From a virus: a stretch of 63,647 nucleotides of DNA. Below are positions 31,779 through 39,900 of the stretch, one piece after another (the stretch's first letter is position 1; each line of letters starts with the position of its first letter). The stretch is from positions 1 to 63,647 of the IMG/VR virus record IMGVR_UViG_3300032080_000005. One strand, written 5' to 3'. Both the position numbers and the translations under genes were made by a program. Below the pieces are notes generated by a model. That model was given only the letters and a program-made list of their open reading frames with translations. It made no database searches and was not told where the DNA came from.

Positions 31779-32417
31779 TTAGGCGATGGGCTTCAGACCA
31801 AAGTGCTTGCGGCGCCCGTTGACCTCACGGCGGGCCTTCTCCTGGGCCTTCCGGTTGCCGGTCTGCTGGGCCTTGTAGTAGCGAGCCAGCCACAGGACGT
31901 ACTCCATCGGGTAGTTGTCCCCTGGATCGACGTGCCCGCCGCCGGAGGCGCCGAGCTGCTTGTGCGTCGCGACGCCGGAGCGCGCGACCACGCCCGACCC
32001 GGGGGTCCACGCCCGGCGGATGGGGATGTTATGCTCGATGCTCCAGTAGGCGATCCACTTGGCGGTGTTGGCGAGCTGGTGCGAGGAATCCCGCATCCAC
32101 TCGCGCCGCGACGTGGTCGCCGAGAAGTGAATCTGCTCGATGGACAGCGCTGGAGCGTTGTACGCCGACTGCGTCCACGCCTTGCGAGAGTCGGGGACGA
32201 GGCGAGCATCGTGGCCCTCGCTGTCGTTGACGATGTGCGAGGAGGCTTCGTTGCTGGGCTGGTTGAAAAAGCTGATGATGCCGTCGATGTCCGACAGACC
32301 CGGCCGGTTATGGCTGACCGTGATGTGCAGGACCATGACGCTCGGCTTGACGCCAAAGCGAGACGACTGGTTAGCGACGTTCGTGGTGCGCTCGGGAGCG
32401 GGGAAGTTCTTAGCCAT
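31779..32417 (-). CDS. N-acetylmuramoyl-L-alanine amidase endolysin
   Basis: 212 residues. SVMVLHITVSHNRPG at about 26-40 has the first zinc-binding His of the amidase_2/PGRP fold, SSHIVNDSEG at about 59-68 the next strand, QIHFSATTSRREW at about 94-106 the middle segment, and SGVATHKQLGASGGGHVDPGDNYP at about 146-168 carries the second His and the conserved His-x-Asp-Pro-Gly. These residues match zinc amidases that cut the glycan-peptide bond. No clear wall-binding domain beyond the basic end. The ATG is 6 bases after TAGACT (leaderless). Confidence 0.88.
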   Translation of the reverse strand: MAKNFPAPERTTNVANQSSRFGVKPSVMVLHITVSHNRPGLSDIDGIISFFNQPSNEASSHIVNDSEGHDARLVPDSRKAWTQSAYNAPALSIEQIHFSATTSRREWMRDSSHQLANTAKWIAYWSIEHNIPIRRAWTPGSGVVARSGVATHKQLGASGGGHVDPGDNYPMEYVLWLARYYKAQQTGNRKAQEKARREVNGRRKHFGLKPIA

Positions 32418-32429
32418 AGACGTAGTCTA
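32418..32429 (-). promoter_or_regulatory. leaderless promoter of the amidase gene
   Basis: TAGACT then 6 bases to the ATG at 32417. It begins right after the stop codon of the upstream peptidase gene. Confidence 0.6.
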
Positions 32430-32434
32430 GCGCG

Positions 32435-33163
32435 TCAGGGCCGCAGGCGGACCACGTCGCGCGCGAGGCGCTTGCGGCCGCCGCGCTGGATGGTGAGGCC
32501 GCCCTCCGCCTTCACGAGGCGGCGCCGCTTGTTGCGGTTGACGTACTGGCGGTGGAAGACCGCGGAAATCCGGTGCGCCGTCTTTTCGCCGATGACGCCA
32601 TCGTCTTTGAGGCCCTGGTCGCGCTGGAACTCGCGGACGCCTGCCTTGACCTTGCGGTCGAAGGTCCAGCGCCAGCTTCCGAGGTAGCCGTGGTTCTTGC
32701 CCTTCGGATGGATGAAGGCTAGACGTTTCGTGTACCAGACAACGCGCTTACCCTCGCTGCCCTTCTTCAGCGGGACGAACGGCGGCGGGAAATCGCCATC
32801 CTCCGCGAGGCAGTTGACGTGCCACCACTCGCTGAAGGCTTCCGTCTTGAAAATCTTGTACCGGCGGCCGTGGTCGTCCACCCAGGAGCGCATCCACGGT
32901 TCCTTCAGGTCGATGGCGCGGCCGCAGCCGTGCTCAGACGTGCCTGGGACGGCGGCAACCGGGCCGCCAGCCTGGAAGGTGGCCCACGTCCGTTCCTGAC
33001 CCTCGATGTCGCGGTAGGTGCTCAGTTCCGGCCCGGTCGGTTCGAGGCCCGCGGGCGCCGGTCCAGCTTCCCAAGCCGCTGCGCAGGGCTTCAGGAGGCG
33101 GCCGTAGGGCTTGATGGGCGCTAGAGCGCTATCAAGGAACCGACCGTTGTTGGAACAAGGCAT
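32435..33163 (-). CDS. M15-type peptidase (D-Ala-D-Ala or L-Ala-D-Glu endopeptidase)
   Basis: 242 residues from ATG 33163, chosen because TAGACT lies 7 bases upstream; earlier in-frame starts (33187, 33208) would read through that promoter. SEHGCGRAIDL at about 76-86 holds the His and Asp ligands and EWWHVNC at about 110-116 the second His of VanY/M15 zinc peptidases. The C-terminal 120 residues resemble a peptidoglycan-binding or repeat helical domain (KAGVREFQRDQGLKDDGVIGEKT) with a basic tail. It likely acts with the amidase as a second endolysin, giving a two-enzyme lysis cassette. Confidence 0.82.
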   Translation of the reverse strand: MPCSNNGRFLDSALAPIKPYGRLLKPCAAAWEAGPAPAGLEPTGPELSTYRDIEGQERTWATFQAGGPVAAVPGTSEHGCGRAIDLKEPWMRSWVDDHGRRYKIFKTEAFSEWWHVNCLAEDGDFPPPFVPLKKGSEGKRVVWYTKRLAFIHPKGKNHGYLGSWRWTFDRKVKAGVREFQRDQGLKDDGVIGEKTAHRISAVFHRQYVNRNKRRRLVKAEGGLTIQRGGRKRLARDVVRLRP

Positions 33164-33176
33164 GGCTTTCAGTCTA
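33164..33176 (-). promoter_or_regulatory. leaderless promoter of the peptidase gene
   Basis: TAGACT (33176-33171 on the minus strand), then 7 bases to ATG 33163. A terminator hairpin lies just upstream at 33208-33230. Confidence 0.6.
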
Positions 33177-33207
33177 GCACTTCGCATGATCCTGCGAGAA
33201 CGACTCA

Positions 33208-33230
33208 AAACGTTGCAAAATGCAACGTTT
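33208..33230 (-). terminator. hairpin terminator after the tail fibre gene
   Basis: AAACGTTGCA (33208-33217) and its exact complement (33221-33230) flank a 3-base loop. With T residues following on the minus strand it is the most classical terminator of the window. Confidence 0.7.
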
Positions 33231-33247
33231 CAAAGCGCCATACCGAG

Positions 33248-34606
33248 TCATCCGACACGAATAGGATCTACCCAGAGCCGCCGCCGTGCGGCGCGCACTT
33301 CGTAAGCGCCGTCGCTTTTCATTTTCTCAACGATACTGGCGGCGGCCGCGAGTCCGGTATGCCGAGTCGCCAGCGTTTGTCCAGTTACCAGAATCCCAGC
33401 GGTTGATCCTAGTTGCGTTATTGCCCATGCGTCCGCAGCAGCAACTGCGCCTACAGCGTAACTGAGCCGGGCAACTTGGTTACTTACTAGGCTAGTTAGT
33501 GCGCCAGCAATCGTAATCGTATAATCACCTTTCAGGGGTGCCGTAATGCTTAGCGGATCAGTCGGCAAACTGTTATAGGCGCCCGCGGTGTTTATCGTAC
33601 GTTCTGAATCAGAGCGCGCGAATAGTGGAGGGCCACCAATCTTCTTCCACGGAAATTCACCTTCGCCATCGTAACGAAGCTCCCAAATTATTCCATCAGT
33701 TTTATTTGCGACGAAAGAGCAGCGATCATTTTTCACGGCTTCCGTAGTCGGCAGCGCTTCCACAATCCCGAAGTCCTTGAAACCAAGCTGTTGATATTCA
33801 TGTGCGGTAGTGCCGGGAGTAATATTACCGGGAGTGATGATCTGGAAAGTCCGGCGCTTATTGCGCGTACCTTCTTCGACATAGATAGTTGAACCACCAG
33901 ACAACTCAGCAGCGGCGTCCGCGTCAAGAGCCCGCGAAGGCGTTGCTTTTACAATCCAAATACCATTTTGTGATTTCGTGGTCTGATCCTTAACCAGAAC
34001 GCGATCATTTTCGACAAGCGTTACACCATCTAGCGCATCACCGGGATTGAGTGCGGTTGCCGTGGCGATGTTTGCAGTCGTTGCAACGCGAACGGAGTTC
34101 TTCCAGTCAATGTTTTCGGATGATCCAGCCGGACCTTCTTTTCCATTAGCCCCCTTGAGATTCGCAATGATGCCCCATACGCCGCCTTCCTTTTTGTATA
34201 CATCGCTGGTTTCCGTGCGGAAGTAATAATCGCCATTCACACCCGTTCCACCGGCGGGTTCTTCAGTACCGCTGAACCAAGTTGAACCATTCGTGCCAGT
34301 TGCGCCCGTTGCACCTTTGATGTTGACTTCAAGCGACCACACTGCGGGCGCGGTCTTCTTGTAGATGTCTTGCGTGGTCGTCCGCAGGTAGAAATCACCG
34401 TCGCTGCCTAACCCCGTACTCGGAACAGTCGTACCACTGTGCCACGTCGCGCCCGCTTTCCCTTCTTTACCTTCGGCACCGGAGGTCGCCTGACCGAATA
34501 CACGCGAGCCGCCGCGGGCGGCGTCCTCGTTTTCCAGGATGCGCCGCGTCTGCTGCTCGGGCGCCGAGAGACTGATATCGCGTGGGTCACGCGGCAAGAG
34601 ATTCAC
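33248..34606 (-). CDS. tail fibre protein with collagen-like and repeated modules
   Basis: 452 residues from GTG. Two copies of a module of about 45 residues (about 45-150) share the pattern WxSGT, GDxYxRT and DxYKK and are joined by collagen-like Gly-x-y stretches (GATGATGTNG, GANGKEGPAG), typical of phage fibres. A middle region with DGVTLVENDRVLVKDQTT is a known tail-fibre motif found in many phages. The C-terminal 130 residues form an unrelated domain that may bind the host. Third-position AT content is higher than in head genes, suggesting exchange of tail-tip genes. Confidence 0.75.
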   Translation of the reverse strand: MNLLPRDPRDISLSAPEQQTRRILENEDAARGGSRVFGQATSGAEGKEGKAGATWHSGTTVPSTGLGSDGDFYLRTTTQDIYKKTAPAVWSLEVNIKGATGATGTNGSTWFSGTEEPAGGTGVNGDYYFRTETSDVYKKEGGVWGIIANLKGANGKEGPAGSSENIDWKNSVRVATTANIATATALNPGDALDGVTLVENDRVLVKDQTTKSQNGIWIVKATPSRALDADAAAELSGGSTIYVEEGTRNKRRTFQIITPGNITPGTTAHEYQQLGFKDFGIVEALPTTEAVKNDRCSFVANKTDGIIWELRYDGEGEFPWKKIGGPPLFARSDSERTINTAGAYNSLPTDPLSITAPLKGDYTITIAGALTSLVSNQVARLSYAVGAVAAADAWAITQLGSTAGILVTGQTLATRHTGLAAAASIVEKMKSDGAYEVRAARRRLWVDPIRVG

Positions 34607-35678
34607 CTTCTTCGTCTAGAAGCACAGGAGTCACCGTGCTCGTGCCCTGCTCATTGATATTGAATTTAACCTGATAGACGCGAGCCTGACCATTAAACAG
34701 CGTCACGTTGTCGTTGATAACTGCGCGGGCCGTGACGAGGTCGCCAAGGTTAAAGTCAACGCCGTACTGCGGAACGCGGCCGGTCCCGTCGTCAAAGTCC
34801 AACGTCATTGCGGCGACATAGCGCGGGTTCTTACGTACACGGACGACCTCCTCCAACCATTTTTCCCGAAACGTCGAGTCAGTAAGTCCGTAACCATCGA
34901 CCACCGTTTCGAAGCGGCCGCGGTGCGCCTCGCTGGCGGCGTCGTTCTTTACTTTGACGCTGGCACCTTCAGATTCAAGGCCCTGGTCGGGCAAATGGAA
35001 GGCGCGGTTCGTCAAGCCACTGAGGTCGCGGACATAGGACATCTGCCGAACGTTCTTCTGCCCCCAGCCGCGCTCAAACACCGCGCTCGACGTGCCACCG
35101 ATAGTCGTTTTGCCGATGAAGGTCACCGTTTTCGTTGCGAGTTCCCCGGTGTACGGTTCCATCCGCCAGTCGAAGCCGTCAAAGCCATGTGCGAGGTCGT
35201 TGATACAGCCAAGGACAGGCTTGTATGGCCCAGCGACGTAGGTGCCGGACCCAGCCGCGCTGTATTCGGCTTCGGCAAGCACGCGCACGCCGGAGTCGCC
35301 TTCGCCGTTGGCTTCGTTGATGATTTTCCGCGCCGATTTCGCCTTGTCACCTTCGTATTTGGTGCCGCCTGCGGACTTCCCGGCCAAACGGCGCGACAGC
35401 TTCCAAGCTGCATCTGCCGAGTTGATTTTGACCAGCGTGGATTCGCCCTCACCGAACTCGCAGGACGTAACGTAGCCAAAGTACCGAAGGGTTTTGTCCT
35501 CCCAGACTTTCAGTTTGGTGTCATCTTCGAACAGGGGCACGAGGATGTCGTTATCAGCGCGCACCTGAAAGCTCGCCGTACAAGCCCGATTGATCGCCAA
35601 CGCTAGACTGCGCTGCGTCGCGTTACGCACCTCCGCGATGGGAGTACCATCAAGTTTACAAAGTTCAAACGTCCACAT
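34587..35678 (-). CDS. tail protein, Siphovirus ReqiPepy6 Gp37-like
   Basis: 363 residues starting at the ATG in a TAATG overlap. WTFELCKLDGTPIAEV at the N-terminus and the segment GYVTSCEFGEGEST resemble the Gp37-like family first described in Rhodococcus phage ReqiPepy6. The centre has LGCINDLAHGFDGFDWRMEP and the C-terminus a long beta-rich part. In that family the protein belongs to the tail tip or baseplate, working with Dit. Position after the distal tail protein agrees. Overlaps the fibre gene by 20 bases. Confidence 0.7.
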   Translation of the reverse strand: MWTFELCKLDGTPIAEVRNATQRSLALAINRACTASFQVRADNDILVPLFEDDTKLKVWEDKTLRYFGYVTSCEFGEGESTLVKINSADAAWKLSRRLAGKSAGGTKYEGDKAKSARKIINEANGEGDSGVRVLAEAEYSAAGSGTYVAGPYKPVLGCINDLAHGFDGFDWRMEPYTGELATKTVTFIGKTTIGGTSSAVFERGWGQKNVRQMSYVRDLSGLTNRAFHLPDQGLESEGASVKVKNDAASEAHRGRFETVVDGYGLTDSTFREKWLEEVVRVRKNPRYVAAMTLDFDDGTGRVPQYGVDFNLGDLVTARAVINDNVTLFNGQARVYQVKFNINEQGTSTVTPVLLDEEGESLAA

Positions 35679-36979
35679 TACAACCACGCGCTTTTAGAAG
35701 TTATAACGAACCCCGCCGCCGGGGTTGCTAAAGAGGAACTCGTTAAGCGAATGGCGTTCGGGCCAGGTACGAGTTCCCACCAGTCTGATGCAGTGAACGA
35801 CAATGCGCTATATTTACTCACGCCTGCTTCATCTTTCACAGTTTTATTGAGAAAATCAATGGTCCAAAATTTACCAGCCGCAATCGTTCCAGTGAAGTTC
35901 AGTTTCTTCCCAGTCGTTATATTTTCAATTACAGGATTGACAAGTTCACCAGAAATTTTTATGCTAGGAAACGTATCTACCGTACCTTTATTTTCGATGA
36001 TCAAATCTGGAACTGAATACCAGACATACGTATCCATGTAATCAACTTTTAGCGTGCCGCCGCTGCTCCCGGCGAATACAGCCAACCGAACCCCAAACTG
36101 TGCATGTTTAACATCAGAAACCGTTAGCGTGGTTCCCCAAAGAGAGGTCGAAAACCCGTAGCTCTTAGTTACCTCAGCTTCGCCCCATTCTTCGGCGCTT
36201 TTTTTATTTTCGCCTACAGCTACACCAGCCTTCTCTAGTTTAACTTCAGTGTCTTTCGGGCCAAAGCCTCCAAAAAAATATCCCGAACGCTCGATATGCG
36301 CTTCGACGCCTAAAATCGTAGCGTTTGATGGAATACTTGAATGCGGGGTATTCACCTTAATTACATTAGTGTTTAATTCAGCAGCAACAGCATTTTCCGC
36401 GCGCGTATTATCGCTGATTTTCACATTGTTTATATTCGTCCACGGCTCGGCGCCGCCCTTGTCTTCGACCGTGGCTGGCGCAGCAATTGAACGCGCATTA
36501 CTAGCTCCATTAGATAGTTCAATCGTAGTGCCGTATATACGTGGATCAGCCGACACCATCGCAGCCTGAAAGTCCTTCACGAACCCTTTGGTTATACGTA
36601 GCGGCTGCTGGCGGCGAAGCTGAAGTTCAACTTCTTCAACTGCGCCCGTTGGTTTCCATTTAAGCGTTGCATTACCGCGCATAGCATTCGTTGCCCGCAT
36701 CAATTTTTCGATGCGTTCAGCGCGCACCGTCTCCGTGGACGCGATAATCGTCCCCTGAAGAACCACCGGCCGGCGGCCGTAGTAGAAATTGCCATGAATG
36801 CCACCGTCGTCTTCCGTGCGATCTTGCGCATCCTCACGCACATCTGGTGAATCAAGGCCAGAGCTTTCAGGACTGAGTACGCCAACGAAGTTAGGATCAG
36901 CCGAATCGTTGAACACTACGATAGTGCCGTCTGGTCCCGTGAGGGTATACTTTGCGCCCCATTCGACTCCGAGTGACAT
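35678..36979 (-). CDS. distal tail-like protein
   Basis: 433 residues from ATG in the TAATG overlap with the tape measure gene. The N-terminal 150 residues match the distal tail/phage tail family in layout (FNDSADPNFVGVLSPESSGLDSPDVRE, then FYYGRRPVVLQGTI with RIEKLMRATNAMRGNATLKW). The remainder is beta-rich and contains a galectin-like jelly-roll candidate with carbohydrate-binding potential. AT-rich codons compared with the capsid genes. It would form the ring that joins the tail tube to the fibre. Confidence 0.68.
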   Translation of the reverse strand: MSLGVEWGAKYTLTGPDGTIVVFNDSADPNFVGVLSPESSGLDSPDVREDAQDRTEDDGGIHGNFYYGRRPVVLQGTIIASTETVRAERIEKLMRATNAMRGNATLKWKPTGAVEEVELQLRRQQPLRITKGFVKDFQAAMVSADPRIYGTTIELSNGASNARSIAAPATVEDKGGAEPWTNINNVKISDNTRAENAVAAELNTNVIKVNTPHSSIPSNATILGVEAHIERSGYFFGGFGPKDTEVKLEKAGVAVGENKKSAEEWGEAEVTKSYGFSTSLWGTTLTVSDVKHAQFGVRLAVFAGSSGGTLKVDYMDTYVWYSVPDLIIENKGTVDTFPSIKISGELVNPVIENITTGKKLNFTGTIAAGKFWTIDFLNKTVKDEAGVSKYSALSFTASDWWELVPGPNAIRLTSSSLATPAAGFVITSKSAWL

Positions 36980-39900
36980 TAGAGATTGCTCAACTCCCAC
37001 TCCTGCTGCTTCGTCCACGTCATCGGATCAGGCGGCGGCGCCGCAAAGTTGTTCACGACCTGAATGTTAGCGCCTTCAGACCCACTTGACGAACTGCCAT
37101 TCAACATCGGCGTCGCCGCCGCGAGAGCCGTCATTCCGCCAGGTGCGTACGACGGCTCTCCACCGGAAGCTCCGATAGCGGCCGCCCCAGGGCGTGCCGT
37201 AGGCGTTAACTGCCCGATGATGTTCGATGCGAACTGCTGGTAGAGCTGTTCACGCGCTTCGTTGTAGGAGGCAGTCTGCTCACCAATCGTGCCCTTGCCA
37301 CCGTTCCCGGCCGCTTCTTCACGTAGCTGTTTGAGCTGTTCCCCTTTCTCAACATCATCAGATGGCGAAGGCGTACTCAATGCAGCGTTGTATTCCCGTT
37401 CGGCAACTTCAACCATCTGTTTACGTGCCGCTTCTTCAGCGCCGGCATTGCCTTCCAGTTCGGCACGCACAAGGGCAGCTTTCGCATATTCCATTTCCGG
37501 CGTCGTTTCAGCGCCTTCGGCATAGGGAGCATCAACAACGCCAGTTTCTACATCCGTGATGTACTGAAGTTCTTCTTCGGAGCGTTCCGCGCTCACTTTC
37601 GCTTCATTCATCTTGCGAGCGCCAGTAATTTCCGAAAGCTCCTGCTTCGCTTCCGCACGAATCGCAATTAGACGAGCGCGTTCTTTTTCCTTCTTACGCT
37701 GTTCTGCCTCCATTTTGGTGATGGACTGCTCATGCGGGCGCTTCCGCTTCGCAAATGCAGCATCGGACTCATTTTTGCCCTGCTTCAGGTTGCCGAGCTT
37801 CGCTTTCTCTTTACTGATTCCCCGACCGAGATTGCGAATGGCTTTCTGAGAGAATTCACCTTTACCATCAACCAAGCCATGGATACGGCCGAGTTCTTTA
37901 TTGACCGTCGTCCGAATCTCCGGCACAAGCGTCGTGAGTTTGCGGTACTCAGCCGCCTGTTCGGAGAGCAATCCGCGGAGGCGGCCGAATTCCCACTGCT
38001 CCATACGGCCAGCGCGAATCTCGGATTCGTTGTGGTTGAAGACCTGACCGTAGACTTCTTCCTTGATACCAGCAGCCGTTTCGGCAGCGTTGTAGGCCGC
38101 GACCGGACCCCATTTTTCGACTTTCGCGATCTTATGGGGGCGGTTCTTCGGTTTCGGCGGGTGGTTCGCCAGCGTCTCCGCCGTCGATTTGCCGGTGCGC
38201 GCTGCTTTGCCGGATTTTTTGGCTTTCCCTCTCCCCTTTTTGTACGCGGGAATCAGCTCGTAACCAAACTCACCGGCCGCATCCTCCAGGTACCGTTCGT
38301 TGTCCGACTGGTAGGCCGGATTGGTCGCGATGACATACTCCGGGTGGCTCGGCGCCTGCTCGCCGACCAGCATCGTCGGCCGAGTGACGCGGAAGCTCGG
38401 GCCGGAGCGCTGCGTGACTGCCTTTTCGTTTGCGCGCTGGATTTCGCGGTCATTGATGCCGCCCGTCGCGAAATTGGAATAGTACATCGCGGCCGGGCCG
38501 CCGGAGAAGCCGCCGGACTTGCTCGTGACGACGTTGACGTGGACCGTCTTGTCCTGGAGGCCCGCCAGCGCACCCTGCACGGCGCTGATGGCGCCGAGGG
38601 CCTGCGCGTTGCTGGCCGTGATGTTGATTTTCGGCTTCGCGCGACCGGCAGCGTCCGCGTTCTGTTTAGCGGTCTTCGCCTTCGCGCTCGCGTCGTCAAT
38701 GGCGGTGATGCGCGCCTGGTACTTTTTCGATGCGACGCCCTGAATGCGGTGGTGGAAGTTACTTGCCGTCTGTCCTGACTTGTCTTCGGCTTTCAGTTCC
38801 GCTTTGTACTGCTTCGTGACGAGCCGCGTGAGGTTGGCTTTGAGACGCTGGATCGCCTGCTCGGCGTTCTCCGAGCGTGCCAGGATGTGAACAGTGCTTT
38901 TGGTTCCAGCAATACGCTGCGAGAGTGCCCCAAGGCGTTTAAGTTTCGACTGCGCCTGCGAGTCATTCGCCCCAACTTTGATGGTGGCACGAGCAGATTC
39001 GACGCGGTTGGTCTGTTTCTGGAGGCGCTGAAGTTTAGCGATGGTCTGGTCCGCACCCTGCGATTTGACTGCGACCGATTTGACCTGCCCACCGCGGCCG
39101 AGTTGCGTGAGTTTGTTGCCCAAGTCCGTGACACGCTGGACATCCTTCGGATCAACGAATTTTCCAATCTTCCGCGTGGCGGTGATGCCGATGGTGTCTG
39201 CCAATTTACGCAGACCGTTCGCAGCCTGCTGGCTAATGGGCGCTAGTCCTTTGAGCTGCCGTTCGTACGGGATCGCGGTGACGGCCTCCTGCTTCTGCGC
39301 GGCGGCAACGTCACGGGAGGCGGTCGCCAGGTCGCGTTTGGCGCGAGCCAGTTCCTTGTACTTGTCCTCGTCGGCCCACCCTTCGGAGTCCGAGCCAACT
39401 ATGCCTTTGCGCGCCCACTTCTGGTTCTTGATGGCGAGTTCGGCGGCGCGAATCTCCTCCTTGGCGGTAGCGACGCGCTGTTTGGCACCCGCGACGAGCT
39501 GGCGCTGATCCTGAATCTGCTGCCGGTTGACCGTCGCACGGCGGTAGGAGGTCGCAGTCTGGCGCGATTCCGCCGCCGCCAGGTCTTCGACAGCAGTCGT
39601 AACCTTTTCCGCAGGAGCGTTTTCCTTCTGGAGCTTAATCAGCCGGGCGCGGGCCGAGGCGGCAGCGTTGTTTGCTTTGATGCTGCGGTGTTGGGAGGCA
39701 ATGAACTGGTCAACGTGACTCGCCGATTCGGTCATCGAGGTTTTGATCTGCTGGCCTGCGGCGCGGAACTCCTCGCGAATGTCCTCCACCGTGCGACGGT
39801 CTTCCTTCAGCAAAATGCCGAGGCCAATTAGCCCAGCAGTAACGCCGACTGGAATCAGAACCGCAGGGCTCAAGGCGGCACCCAATACTCCTGCACTTCC

